64,000 bases of DNA from JAHECQ01 sp047638695 (lineage in GTDB: Bacteria; Actinomycetota; Acidimicrobiia; Acidimicrobiales; SZUA-35). Shown piece after piece: positions 1-9,171 of this stretch. Numbering within the stretch: position 1 is the first letter of the stretch; each line of letters opens with the position of its first letter. A program made the position numbers and the translations under genes. The notes beneath the pieces were generated by a model, which saw only the letters and a program-made list of their open reading frames with translations, ran no database searches and was not told the origin of the DNA. Location: contig JBLINY010000007.1 of assembly GCA_047638695.1 (NCBI GenBank), positions 12,053-76,052 on the forward strand. The letters are read 5' to 3'.

Positions 1-66
1 ACCACGGTCGACCCCGCAGCGCCCCCGGTCACGAAGCCTGATAACGCCCGCTTCGAAGCCGAGTAA
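1..66 (+). CDS. C-terminal end of an unidentified protein (partial)
   Basis: Frame 1 is open from the window edge to a TAA at 64-66 and encodes 21 residues ending NARFEAE. The piece is too short to identify. It may be the real end of a gene that starts upstream of the window, or chance. Bases 67-138 hold nothing else that I recognise. Confidence 0.25.
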   Translation, partial: TTVDPAAPPVTKPDNARFEAE

Positions 67-138
67 CGAAACTGGAAGCCGAGAGGGCGCACCCTCCCAG
101 CGGCTACGGATCGTTCGTCAACGAGACCAGCCAGCTAC

Positions 139-843
139 CTAGGAAACCAACCAGCCACCGTCGACGTCCACCGTCGTGCCGGTGACAAAGTTGTTCTGGA
201 CCAAGAACACGACGGCCTGGGCTACCTCGTCTGCGGTGCCGGGACGAGCGATCACATGCTCCGCGGTGCTACTGGCATAGGCCTTGGTCCGGGCCTCGCC
301 CTCGAGCGGATTGATCGGAGTATCGATCATCCCCGGGCTAACAACGTTGAGGCGTTTTGGAGCAATCTCGGGTGCAACGGCCCGAACCATCTGCTCGACT
401 GCAGCGCCAACCGAGCTCAGTGACGTCTGACCGGGCTTTGGCTTGCGAGCTGGCGAGCCGCTCACCAACACGATCGAGCCGTCATCGCTGAGATGGTGGG
501 TGCCGTAGCGCACCACATTGGCGTAGCCCCATAGCTTGTCGAATGAGCCCTGATAGCCGTCCATATCCATCTCGATGAAGGGCCCGATCGACCGGCCTCC
601 GCCGGTAGCGGAGCTGACCAAGATGTCGATGGGGGCGTGAGCCGCCAATAGTGCGTCAATGGCGGCACGGTCGAGGACGTCACACGCCTCGGCTGCCACC
701 CCATCGGGTAACTCGCCTGCCTTATCGGGATTACGACTGACGACGACTACTTCAGCCCCCAAGGCAGCCAGCTGCTTGGCCGCAGCCAATCCAATGCCCG
801 ACGTTCCGCCGAAGACGACGGCTTTCTTTCCTGCGATGTCCAT
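139..843 (-). CDS. short-chain dehydrogenase/reductase (SDR)
   Basis: Classical SDR-fold NAD(P)-dependent oxidoreductase of about 234 residues. The N-terminal dinucleotide motif GGTSGIG follows the first strand. The segment VLVSGSPARK carries a Ser, but the usual YxxxK is replaced by a region around SLSSVGAAVEQMVRA, so the catalytic Tyr is not obvious. The SPGMIDTPI segment and the C-terminal VDGGWLVS are typical of the family. The start is placed at the Met of MDIAGKK, because the preceding six residues do not belong to the fold. The substrate cannot be predicted. Loss of the YxxxK pair suggests an atypical SDR rather than a standard FabG-like enzyme. Confidence 0.8.
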   Translation of the reverse strand: MDIAGKKAVVFGGTSGIGLAAAKQLAALGAEVVVVSRNPDKAGELPDGVAAEACDVLDRAAIDALLAAHAPIDILVSSATGGGRSIGPFIEMDMDGYQGSFDKLWGYANVVRYGTHHLSDDGSIVLVSGSPARKPKPGQTSLSSVGAAVEQMVRAVAPEIAPKRLNVVSPGMIDTPINPLEGEARTKAYASSTAEHVIARPGTADEVAQAVVFLVQNNFVTGTTVDVDGGWLVS

Positions 844-873
844 CTTCCATGCATAGTCCAACCACCGAGCGAC

Positions 874-1518
874 TTAGTCCTCGACGAGCGCAAACTTGGA
901 ACTGGCGTCAGTGGTCGAAGGGTCGAAGACCGTCCATACCTGACCGCGAGCTGCCACAGGCTCGCCGCTGCCGCAATCGATCGCCTGATAGAAATCGAGA
1001 GCGGGTGGCCAGGCGTGCACCCCGGCGGGGTCCAGTGATGGATCTGCCAGGGTGAAACACGGCCATGTTTCGGCTGTGGAGGTCACGCAGTCCTCGTCTG
1101 TTCCAAACGATGTGCACTCGAACGAGCCGCCGTCGACCTGCTGCGGTGCGCTGAGCAGAGGCAGGCCGCAAAGCTCGAAGGTCAACCGGTCAAGTTCGCC
1201 GGCATGGGAAATCCAGCTATCACGACTGGTGGGTTCGGCGTTCGCTTGCAGAAACTGTTCCCATGCATCAGCCGCATCGGGATCGACCTTATGGAGGCTC
1301 GACCGTAGCTCGGCCAGCCAGGCAGGATCAGCGGTCGCAAGGTCGGCGCCCTCCTCGTCGAGCAAGAGTTTCGCGTAGGTACCGCACGCCGACGGGTCAA
1401 CAGAATCAACAGGAACACCAGCAGTCGCCGGCTCGGCCGCCGCGATCTCTTGCTGCCCCTGCCCGCAGGACGATGCGAACAAAGCGAGCGTCAACATGAT
1501 CATCGAGGCGAGTCTCAT
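874..1518 (-). CDS. putative secreted lipoprotein, unknown function
   Basis: Predicted lipoprotein of 214 residues. A short charged start (MRLAS) is followed by a hydrophobic stretch and a lipobox ending ASSC at about residue 18, so the mature protein should be anchored to the outer face of the membrane through a lipid-modified Cys. The mature part is Asp/Glu-rich and has several further Cys residues (CGTY, ELCG, FECTSF, DCVTS, WPCF, DCGSG) that could form disulfides outside the cell. I recognise no enzymatic motif. It is co-oriented with the SDR gene, 30 bp upstream of it. Confidence 0.6.
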   Translation of the reverse strand: MRLASMIMLTLALFASSCGQGQQEIAAAEPATAGVPVDSVDPSACGTYAKLLLDEEGADLATADPAWLAELRSSLHKVDPDAADAWEQFLQANAEPTSRDSWISHAGELDRLTFELCGLPLLSAPQQVDGGSFECTSFGTDEDCVTSTAETWPCFTLADPSLDPAGVHAWPPALDFYQAIDCGSGEPVAARGQVWTVFDPSTTDASSKFALVED

Positions 1519-1680
1519 TACCTTGTGATCGACGTCGGCAGGCCGCCACTTGAGGCCGGTAGAAATTCCCGACAGAGCAGCGAAACGAAACGCCGAACCC
1601 GTCGACCGAAGGCGAAGAAAGGCACTTAGGTCGACCCCTCGGTCCGTCGATGCCTGACGTAGGAATCAACGTCAGGGGCT

Positions 1681-3300
1681 ATGCAAATGTGGGTTGGAGG
1701 GACGAGACGCAAGATAGTTGGGGCCTTGCTCGCATTGACCGCTGCGACCTTGGTCGCTGTTGGTACTCAGCCGCTCGAGCGGTCTCCGCAGGTGCTCGGA
1801 CGAATGACCGACAATCCTGTCGCCGCCTACTATGCCGAGTTCGCTCCCACAACCGAGTCGGTCGGTTGGACGGGTAGTCGGACGACATGTGAGCCAGGAA
1901 CCATTCGTGCCGACTATCGCGAAGACGTGCTGGATCGGGTCAACTACTTCCGCGAGATAAGCGGCGTCGACCCGGTGACGACAAGCGCCGACCTCGATGC
2001 CAGCGCCCAGGCAGCGGCGATCATCCAATCACATCTCGACAAACCAACCCACCTTCCCAGCCTGGGTTCCCGCTGCTTCAGCTCGGCGGGGGCCACCGGC
2101 TCAGCGCAGTCGCTTCTTCACCTCAACAGCGGACTTGGAGCGGTGGACGAACTCATCCACGACTATGGAGACATCAACGACGACGTCGGGCACCGGGCCT
2201 GGCTGCTGGCGCCGGAACTGCGCCAGATCGGCATCGGCGAGATACCAGGCCCGGCAGAGACTGACGCCATGGCGATATAGGTCATGGCCCGCCACGACGC
2301 GGCAACCACAGGGTCATCGACCTATCCCTATGTGACGTGGCCGCCACCGGGCCTCATACCCGATGACCTGCTCCGGCCGGTCTACAACCGGTACGAGCTT
2401 CGGTGGAGTGCCCAGCGCAAGAATGCTGATCTCACCGGCGCTACGGTCACGGTGCAACGATCTGGCGTGGTCGTTCCCACCGCGGTTACGTACCGAGCAG
2501 ACCGAAGTCCTGGCCGAGCGGTGCCAGCCGATGTGATCTCCTGGACGGTCGACGAAGCCATCGTCGCCGGTGCAACCTACGAGGTCGTCATCGGCGGAGT
2601 CGTTGTCGAGGGTCAGTCTCAGCCGGAATGGGCATACCGCGTCGATGTCTTCGACACCGCAAGCTATGAGGAAACGGCCGAGGCAGGATTCGGCACGATC
2701 GTCGATCGAGTTTTCCTCGATTTCACCGGTGAGCCTCCTACGCCGAATGAGCGCCGAATGTGGTCTGCCCAGATCCGCTCGGCTGGCGACCAAGCGCTCC
2801 TTGTTTCTGAACTCGCCACAAGTCCCGAGTTTGCATCCATCATGGTTAACCGAATGTACCTCGACACGCTGGACCGCACCGGAGATTCTGTCGGGGTTGA
2901 CTACTGGGTCGATCAAATTCGCTCAGGCATCCCGATTCGAACCGTGGCGGCCTCGTTCTACGGGTCGGCGGAGTACGTCTCGCGCTACGGAGGCGGCGAC
3001 CACGAACTCTGGCTCGAGGATCTCTATGTGAAACTGCTCGACCGAGAACCCGACGCAGCAGGCCTTGCCTACTGGGTCGACGAGACTGCCCGCATGTCCC
3101 CCTAACTGGTCGCTCGCCGCTTCTACCAATCCTCCGAGACTCGACAAACACGAGTTGAGAACATGTACCGAACCCTCCTTGGAAGGCCACCCGACCGAGA
3201 TGGACTCGCCTACTGGCCGAACCGGCTGAACAACACCGATGACATCGTGCTGACCATCCAGCTCGCCACCAGTAGCGAGTACCAATCACTCAGGCGCTAG
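1681..3300 (+). pseudogene. CAP-domain / DUF4214 secreted protein with two in-frame stop codons
   Basis: One continuous reading frame encodes a signal peptide (after MQMWVGGTRRK), a CAP/SCP-like domain (YREDVLDRVNYFR, then DDVGHRAWLL), a linker ending in YPYVTWPPPG, and at least three DUF4214 repeats (FLDFTGEPPT, LYVKLLDREPDAAG, MYRTLLGRPPDRDG). The frame is broken by TAG at 2278-2280 inside the CAP domain and TAA at 3103-3105 inside DUF4214. Homologous sequence continues in the same frame after each stop, to a TAG at 3298-3300. The lesions are clean nonsense codons without frame change. This suggests recent inactivation or, less likely, base-call errors. If intact it would be an exported protein of about 540 residues. 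Confidence 0.75.
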
Positions 3301-3343
3301 CGGCGACGAACCCACCCCGCTTCAACGATGATCACAGAAACGC

Positions 3344-3375
3344 GAAACACCGCCGCCCAAGGGCGACGGTGTTTC
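3344..3375. terminator. bidirectional hairpin terminator
   Basis: An inverted repeat GAAACACCG...CGGTGTTTC extends inward to a GCC/GGC stem with one C/A mismatch, around a small CAAG-type loop. It lies between the convergent CAP/DUF4214 and nrdJ genes and could stop transcription from both sides. Confidence 0.6.
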
Positions 3376-3449
3376 TGTGGAAACTCGATCCAGCTCGACT
3401 GAGACTTCGATGCGATTCACACCGAACCCTCGGTCACATCACGACAACT

Positions 3450-6278
3450 TCAGCTACAACCGCTGGTGTTTCCGCAGTCGGGGCAGGCGTGACAGCTGCC
3501 GGCTCGTTGCATGGTGACGCCGCACTGCATACAGAGCGGCGCATCAGGGTCCGAGACTGCTGCCGGCTTTGCCGGAACGATGGGTGCCCTCTGAGTGGCG
3601 GCCTCGGCCTGGATGCGGTTGATGAGCTCATCAGCCGACTCGATCGACGGCGGGTCTACGGCAATGTCGCTGCCGTTCACCGTCGGGGTGTCGTCGACGC
3701 CTGGCAGCGTCTGCTGGGTGCGTTCACCGGTGGTGAAGATGCCGAGCTCGGCCCGCTCCTCGTGGCTGAGATAGAGCACAGCCAACTTGCGGAACAGGTA
3801 GTCCATGATGGACGTCGAGATCCGGATATCGGGATCGTCGGTCATGCCAGCTGGCTCGAATCGCATACCGGTGAAAGTCTCGACGTAGGTGCGCAGTGGC
3901 ACCCCGTACTGGAGACCATGACTGAGCGAGATGGCTAGGGCATCCATGATGCCGGCCAAGGTCGAACCCTGCTTCGACACCCGCAGGAAGATCTCGCCCG
4001 GGCGACCGTCGTCATACTCGCCGACGGTGACGAAGCCTTTGCAATCAGCAACGCGGAAGTCGAAGGTACGGCTGCGACGATCGCGGGACAGCTTCTCCCG
4101 GACAGGCCGGTAGACAACCTTCTCGACTATCTCGGTGATCGGGGCCGTGATCGCAGCAGCGGTTGTTACCGCTTTGTCGTCTTCGGCGTTGGCCTTCTTC
4201 TCCATGGAGAGCGGCTGCGCCACCTTGCAGTTGTCGCGGTAGATGGCGACAGCCTTGACCCCCATCTTCCAGGCGTCGATATGAAGCTGCTCGACATCCT
4301 CGACCGATACCTCCTCCGGCATGTTCACCGTTTTGGAGATGGCGCCGGAGATGAAAGGTTGTACAGCCGCCATCATCTTGACGTGGCCGAGGTAATGAAT
4401 GGCGTTGTCGCCCATCGAACAGGCGAAGACCGGGATGTGATCGGGATTGAGCCCGGGGGCCCCAAGGATCGTCTTGTTTTCGTCGATGTATGCGGCGATA
4501 GCAGCGACCTGGTCGGCGTCGTAGCCCAGGCGACGAAGGGCCCGAGGCACCGACTGGTTGACGATGTTCATCGTGCCGCCGCCAACCAGCTTCTTCATCT
4601 TGCACAGGCCGAGGTCGGGCTCGATCCCGGTGGTGTCGCAATCCATCAACAGACCAATGGTTCCGGTGGGAGCCAGAACCGATGCTTGGGAGTTGCGGAC
4701 ACCAGTTTCGGGGGCAAGCTCGTTCACTGCATCCCAAGACCGTTGGGCGGCTCCGAGGAGATCGACCGGAGCCAGCTCCTCGTCGATTTCAGCGGTCGCA
4801 GCCTGGTGTTGGGCCAGTACCCGCAGCATGTGTTCTTTGTTCACCTCATAGCCAGAGTGAGGGCCCATGCGGGCTGCGGTACGGGCCGAGGTGTAATACG
4901 CATGGCCAGTCATCAGTGCGGTGACAGACGCGGCCAGCGCCCTGCCTTCCTCGGAGTCGTACGGCATACCAAGGTTCATCAGCAGAGCGCCGAGATTGGC
5001 ATAGCCAATACCCAGCTGACGGAACTGACGGGACGTCTCACCAATGGGCTCGGTGGGATAGTCGGCCCGCCCAACCAGGATCTCCTGAGCAGTGAATACA
5101 TGCTCGATGGCGACTTTGAAACCCTCGACATCGAACGAGTCGTCGTCTTCGAGAAAGGTGAGCAGGTTGAGGCTGGCCAAGTTGCAGGCCGAATTGTCGA
5201 GGTGCATGTACTCGCTACACGGATTCGAGCCATTGATCTTGCCGGTGTTGGCTGCGGTGTGCCACCGGTTGATGGTGGAGTCGTACTGCATCCCGGGATC
5301 GGCGCACTCCCACGTGGACTGTGAGAACTGACGCATCAGATCGCGCGCCTTAACGGTACGGATGATCGAACCGTCGGTGCGGGCGATCAGGTTCCAATCA
5401 TCGTCGTCGAGAACGGCCTGCATGAACTCGTCGGTGACCCGAACAGAGTTGTTGGCGTTCTGGTATTGGATCGAGTGGCTGTCGGCCCCATCAAGATCCA
5501 TATCGAAACCGGCTTCACGCAGCACACGGGCCTTACGTTCTTCGGTGGCCTTGCACCAGATGAACTCTTCGATGTCGGGATGATCGATATCGAGCATCAC
5601 CATTTTCGCGGCCCGACGGGTCTTGCCGCCGGACTTGATGGTGCCAGCCGACGAATCGGCACCCCGCATAAAGCTGACAGGGCCGGACGCAGTGCCCCCA
5701 CCCTTCAGCATCTCGGCCGATGACCGAATCTTGGAGAGGTTGACACCGGCGCCGGAACCACCCTTGAAGATGGTTCCTTCCTCGACATACCAGTTGAGGA
5801 TGGCGTCCATCTTGTCTTCAACCGACAGGATGAAACAGGCCGACGCCTGCTGCGGCACACCCTTCACCCCGATGTTGAACCAGACCGGCGAGTTGAACGC
5901 TGCCTTCTGATGGATGACGAGATGCTTCAACTCGTCGCTGAAGATCGTGGCTTCATCTTCACTCGTGAAATAGCCGCCCTCACGGCCCCACAAGGTGATG
6001 GTGTCGACCACCCGGTCGACGACCTGACGAAGTGAAGTTTCGCGCTCGGGCAGGCCGAGCGTTCCGCGGAAGTACTTCTGAGCGAGAATGTTGGTGGCGT
6101 TTACCGACCAGAAGCTGGGGACCTCGACGCCGAGCTGCTCGAAGGCGACCTCTCCGGTCTTCCAATTGGAGATGCGGGCGTCGCGCTGCTCCCATGTGAC
6201 GGTGTCGTACGGATGGACACCGGCGGTGGTGAAGCGGCGGCGGAGGCCGATTCCAATCTGCTCGGATGCGAGAGCCAT
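3450..6278 (-). CDS. nrdJ: vitamin B12-dependent (class II) ribonucleoside-diphosphate reductase
   Basis: Adenosylcobalamin-dependent ribonucleotide reductase of 942 residues, which converts ribonucleotides to deoxyribonucleotides for DNA synthesis. Visible family features include NSPVWFNIG, the first redox Cys in QASACFIL, and the active-site block NPCSEYMHLDNSACNL with the conserved Cys and Glu. A Cys-rich tail follows (CMQCGVTMQ...CHACPDC, about residues 916-941), typical of the thiol-relay and metal-binding C-terminus of actinobacterial NrdJ. Length is normal and the frame is intact. Two NrdR-type operators lie 310-370 bp upstream, and nrdR is at 9172-9642, so NrdR repression is likely. 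I looked for a cobalamin riboswitch in the leader and found no convincing one. Confidence 0.96.
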   Translation of the reverse strand: MALASEQIGIGLRRRFTTAGVHPYDTVTWEQRDARISNWKTGEVAFEQLGVEVPSFWSVNATNILAQKYFRGTLGLPERETSLRQVVDRVVDTITLWGREGGYFTSEDEATIFSDELKHLVIHQKAAFNSPVWFNIGVKGVPQQASACFILSVEDKMDAILNWYVEEGTIFKGGSGAGVNLSKIRSSAEMLKGGGTASGPVSFMRGADSSAGTIKSGGKTRRAAKMVMLDIDHPDIEEFIWCKATEERKARVLREAGFDMDLDGADSHSIQYQNANNSVRVTDEFMQAVLDDDDWNLIARTDGSIIRTVKARDLMRQFSQSTWECADPGMQYDSTINRWHTAANTGKINGSNPCSEYMHLDNSACNLASLNLLTFLEDDDSFDVEGFKVAIEHVFTAQEILVGRADYPTEPIGETSRQFRQLGIGYANLGALLMNLGMPYDSEEGRALAASVTALMTGHAYYTSARTAARMGPHSGYEVNKEHMLRVLAQHQAATAEIDEELAPVDLLGAAQRSWDAVNELAPETGVRNSQASVLAPTGTIGLLMDCDTTGIEPDLGLCKMKKLVGGGTMNIVNQSVPRALRRLGYDADQVAAIAAYIDENKTILGAPGLNPDHIPVFACSMGDNAIHYLGHVKMMAAVQPFISGAISKTVNMPEEVSVEDVEQLHIDAWKMGVKAVAIYRDNCKVAQPLSMEKKANAEDDKAVTTAAAITAPITEIVEKVVYRPVREKLSRDRRSRTFDFRVADCKGFVTVGEYDDGRPGEIFLRVSKQGSTLAGIMDALAISLSHGLQYGVPLRTYVETFTGMRFEPAGMTDDPDIRISTSIMDYLFRKLAVLYLSHEERAELGIFTTGERTQQTLPGVDDTPTVNGSDIAVDPPSIESADELINRIQAEAATQRAPIVPAKPAAVSDPDAPLCMQCGVTMQRAGSCHACPDCGNTSGCS

Positions 6279-6587
6279 TAATACTCCTGGATGTTCTTAG
6301 TGAGGGATGGTTTGCGGGTAAGTCGAAGTGCTGAAGTACGGCACCTGTTAGCTGGCAAGAGTCGGTTCTGAAGAGCGGATGACTCTGGTGAGACGGACTC
6401 TTGTGGGATGGAGAGCCGCTCACTTATTGGACATTCGACAACCGAACAGTGGTCGTCCAGCCTGGAAGCCGGTCAAAGGTGTGCGGCGTTCGCCCGGGAC
6501 CGATCTTGTACTGCGTTCTTCAGGCGATGGTTGGAGGAACAATCCCCCAAAGGCGAGAAAAGCGCCACGCTCGTCCGCTGGGTGGAA

Positions 6588-6603
6588 CCACTAGATGTTG
6601 TGG
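6588..6603 (-). promoter_or_regulatory. NrdR box 1 upstream of nrdJ
   Basis: The site CCACTAGATGTTGTGG matches the NrdR palindrome (acaCwAtATaTwGtgt) at all strongly conserved positions. Its centre is 42 bp, four helical turns, from the second box. This is the usual arrangement for cooperative NrdR binding. Confidence 0.7.
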
Positions 6604-6629
6604 AAGAGGCTCCGGCGAACGAGTACGAC

Positions 6630-6645
6630 GCACAAGATGTAGCAA
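6630..6645 (-). promoter_or_regulatory. NrdR box 2 upstream of nrdJ
   Basis: GCACAAGATGTAGCAA keeps the core C-w-A-n-A-T-n-T-w-G of the NrdR operator but has weaker ends than box 1. It touches the -10-like hexamer at 6645-6650, so binding there would be expected to block transcription of nrdJ. Confidence 0.55.
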
Positions 6646-6676
6646 GTATACAACATCGTAATTACAACGATGTCAA
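6645..6676 (-). promoter_or_regulatory. candidate nrdJ promoter with an inverted repeat in the spacer
   Basis: On the minus strand TTGACA (6671-6676) precedes TATACT (6645-6650). The spacer is 20 bp, longer than the usual 17-18, so the pairing is uncertain. The spacer contains most of a perfect 7-bp inverted repeat, ACATCGT (6653-6659) and ACGATGT (6667-6673). A start here gives a leader of about 360 nt for nrdJ. Confidence 0.3.
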
Positions 6677-6776
6677 TCTGTCAGAAGTGCTGCTACTGAA
6701 CCGGTTTTTTTACGATTGCCGACTCCCAAATTGTCATGAACGAGCCCAAAAGGGAGCGCTTCGCGTGCGGCGGCGT

Positions 6777-6898
6777 GATTGGTTCGGAGGAGCAGAGTAG
6801 GGCGATGATCGACACAGGAAGCGGCCGGAACCGCATGTATGTGTCGAATCTCCCCAGGGCGCCCACGGTGCCCGCCATTCTGCTTCTCCGAACCAATC
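6777..6898. repeat. 122-bp element with 20-bp terminal inverted repeats
   Basis: GATTGGTTCGGAGGAGCAGA at 6777-6796 is repeated in reverse complement with one mismatch at 6879-6898. Inside, GATCGACACA and TGTGTCGAATC form a second nested stem around GCGG/CCGC, so the whole unit can fold into a long cruciform or RNA hairpin. It lies in the 794-bp gap between nrdJ and the RibD-like gene, which otherwise shows only the NrdR/promoter sites. No target-site duplication is clear. It could be a MITE-like remnant or a structured RNA. Confidence 0.5.
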
Positions 6899-7072
6899 GC
6901 CAACCCAACGGGTTGGACCGACGGGGGTCACCCTAGAGACCTCACCCTGTGGATCGAAAGGGGCGTTAGTTGTGGAAATCTGGGGATAGACCAAGGAATT
7001 CCTGTGGAGTCCGGCGGTATATCTGTGCAGTGCAGATCATCGACCCTCACGGCAGCCGGCTTGCTACTGTGC

Positions 7073-7828
7073 GTGAGCGTGATCACGACGATCCATCCAA
7101 CGTCAGGCACAGCAATTGAACCGAGCACCGCCATAGCGGCCGAGCACCGCCCCGCTGGCACCGATCGGCCCTGGATCTGCACCAACATGATCAGCTCGCT
7201 CGACGGAGCGACGGCAGTCGACGGATTGTCCGGTGGTCTCGGGGCTCCCGCCGACCTCGACGTCTTCTTGTCACTACGCGGCATCGCCGACGCCGTTCTG
7301 GTCGGGTCGACCACGGCTAAGACCGAGCACTACAAGCCACCGATGCCAAGCGATGCCGTCGTCGACATGCGCAGACGGCGGAATCAAGCCGACCGCCCCG
7401 TCATCGTCGTGATCACCCAGCGTCTCAGCATCACACCGGACGCTCCCCTGTTCTCTGACCCCAGCTATCGGCCGGTCCTGGTGACCAGCTCCGATGCCTC
7501 GCCGCCCCACGCTGGTGCACTCGAATCGGTAGCTGATGTCGTGCGAACTGGTCCCGGTGACGTCGATCTCGGTATTGCCCTGCGAGAACTCCGCCAGCGA
7601 GGCCTAGCGGTGGCCCTCCTCGAAGGAGGGCCGACCTTAAACGGCGCATTTATCGCCGCAGACCTCATCGACGAATGGAACCTCACCACCTCGCCCGTGC
7701 TCGTCGGTGGCCCGTCAGATCGTCCGGCCCGCAGTGCAGAGGTTGGAATCCCTCACCCGTTCAACCTCGACCGGATCTGGACCGGCGATGAGCTGCTCTT
7801 TTCCCGGTGGCTCCGAACTAAGCGCTAG
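7073..7828 (+). CDS. RibD C-terminal (pyrimidine reductase-like) domain protein
   Basis: Stand-alone RibD_C/dihydrofolate-reductase-like domain, the NADPH-dependent fold that reduces the ribose of the riboflavin precursor. Family features are PWICTNMISSLDGA at the start of the domain, ISLRG-like LSLRGIADAVLVGSTTAKTE, and the glycine motif ALLEGGPTLNGAFIAADLIDEW. No deaminase domain is attached, so it could act with a separate deaminase or on another substrate. The open frame runs far upstream, but the sequence before about 7070 is not protein-like. I place the start at the GTG at 7073, and GTG 7079 is an alternative. Confidence 0.75.
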   Translation: MSVITTIHPTSGTAIEPSTAIAAEHRPAGTDRPWICTNMISSLDGATAVDGLSGGLGAPADLDVFLSLRGIADAVLVGSTTAKTEHYKPPMPSDAVVDMRRRRNQADRPVIVVITQRLSITPDAPLFSDPSYRPVLVTSSDASPPHAGALESVADVVRTGPGDVDLGIALRELRQRGLAVALLEGGPTLNGAFIAADLIDEWNLTTSPVLVGGPSDRPARSAEVGIPHPFNLDRIWTGDELLFSRWLRTKR

Positions 7829-7872
7829 GGAGAAGAGCGTTAGGGAGAAGAGCGTTAGGCAGAAGAGCGCTG
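7820..7872. repeat. 15-bp tandem repeat at convergent gene ends
   Basis: The unit AGAAGAGCGTTAGGG occurs about 3.5 times with small changes. It spans the stop codons of both the RibD-like gene and the converging transglycosylase gene. Confidence 0.7.
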
Positions 7873-9132
7873 CGCAGCAGAACCAGCGGACCGAGAGTCG
7901 GGACCAGCCTCGAGTCCAACGACACCGAGATAGCCGTCAGCAAACGACATCACCGAAATCCCGTAGGGCACCGAACGGTTGTATCCCAGCAACACTCGTT
8001 GGAAGTTCGCCGGATCTCCAAGGCCACCAGTCGTTCCGCACAGGTGATGTGCTGCGGCGAGGGCAGCATCGTAGAGATTGTGCGGGTCCGCTTCGCCATC
8101 ACCGTTGGCATCACTGCCGTAGCGAGCCCAACTGCCAGGGATGAACTGCATAGGGCCTACGGCCCGATCCCACACGATGTCGCCGTCATACTCGCCGCCA
8201 TCAGTGTCAGAGATGGCTTGCCATGGGTCGCCATCGAGTACCGGACCCAGAATTTCACCCGATGTTCGGCCGTCGGCCCCCACCGTATTCCCGCCATAGG
8301 TTCCGTGATAGCTCTCCACCCGTCCAATCCCGGCAAGGTGATCCCAGCGAACTCCACACGACGGTCGGTCTTCAGCCATGATCAGCTCGGCTCTGTAGTA
8401 AGCATCGAGCACTACGACTGGGAACTCGACACCCTTCACTCGGGCACCCAGCAAGGCCAGCTCGAACGCCGGCTCGTACTCGTCGACCAGTATTTGTGCC
8501 TCGGATTGCTCCAACTGGGCCGCCTCCATGGATGTGGTTAGAGCTGAAATCTCGATCGTCAGTTCATCGAGTTCTGTCGACAACTCGTCCACCCCGATCT
8601 TCGCAGCGTCGCGTCGAGCGAGCGCCCCGTCTCGGACGTGGGTGAGAAGACGGCCAACGTGATCTGACATGGTTTCTGCCGGATCGACATCGCCTTCGAG
8701 GCGAAGCGCGCCCAGGTCAACATCCTCGAATTCGAGGAACGTATCGACGGCGAAGACTCCTAGGTCGCGGTCGGCAGCCTCGAGCAACGCGTCAGCGGTC
8801 CCAAGATCAGACCGCCTGTCGCGCAAATCAGCCTGCAGTAGCCGTTGCTGGACCTGCAGCGACCCGATGGCCGCGAATGAACGAACAGACCGAGACCTTG
8901 CGTCGTTGAGTTCGGCTCGTGCTGCCGACAATCGTTCGCCCACGATCCCAATGCCTTGGAGGTCCACGTCCACCTGGGCCGCGATATCCGGGTGGATGCG
9001 GGTGGGATCGGGGAGCAATTCCGCAAGTTCGAGAATTTCCGAACGGCCAACCGCTTCAGCAGGCTCGATCGGCAGAACGGTCGCGCCGAATAACAGCGTG
9101 AGCAGAGCAAACAGAGGTGACAGTCTGGCCAC
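7855..9132 (-). CDS. secreted lytic murein transglycosylase with coiled-coil N-terminus
   Basis: Exported peptidoglycan-cleaving enzyme of 425 residues. A signal peptide (to about PAEAVG) is followed by a long Glu/Leu/Arg-rich coiled-coil region at about residues 40-235. The C-terminal SLT/MltB-like domain shows IGRVESYHG with the catalytic Glu, then VGPMQFIPGSWARYG and DPHNLYDAALAAAHHLCG, then GYNRS near the end. This layout resembles actinobacterial cell-wall hydrolases acting in division or wall remodelling. It lies directly downstream of nrdR and a LysM protein on the same strand, so a wall-related cluster is plausible. Confidence 0.88.
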   Translation of the reverse strand: MARLSPLFALLTLLFGATVLPIEPAEAVGRSEILELAELLPDPTRIHPDIAAQVDVDLQGIGIVGERLSAARAELNDARSRSVRSFAAIGSLQVQQRLLQADLRDRRSDLGTADALLEAADRDLGVFAVDTFLEFEDVDLGALRLEGDVDPAETMSDHVGRLLTHVRDGALARRDAAKIGVDELSTELDELTIEISALTTSMEAAQLEQSEAQILVDEYEPAFELALLGARVKGVEFPVVVLDAYYRAELIMAEDRPSCGVRWDHLAGIGRVESYHGTYGGNTVGADGRTSGEILGPVLDGDPWQAISDTDGGEYDGDIVWDRAVGPMQFIPGSWARYGSDANGDGEADPHNLYDAALAAAHHLCGTTGGLGDPANFQRVLLGYNRSVPYGISVMSFADGYLGVVGLEAGPDSRSAGSAAQRSSA

Positions 9133-9171
9133 ATGTTCTCATCGGCACGCCACGCCTCACATCAAGTGCTG

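Noticed and set aside
2278..2280. TAG read as pyrrolysine
   Set aside because: No related evidence, and a TAA breaks the same gene further on. Nonsense mutation is simpler.
4281..5324. A 347-codon open frame on the plus strand
   Set aside because: It lies wholly antisense to intact nrdJ and has no recognisable domain. It is a by-product of high GC codon use.
6279..6640. Cobalamin riboswitch in the nrdJ leader
   Set aside because: Only a weak B12-box-like string (GACCACTG on the minus strand) was found, without the GGGAA/GGTGC context or a credible fold.
6408..6800. A 130-codon plus-strand frame in the nrdJ upstream region
   Set aside because: It covers the NrdR boxes and promoter, has no domain, and its composition does not resemble a protein.
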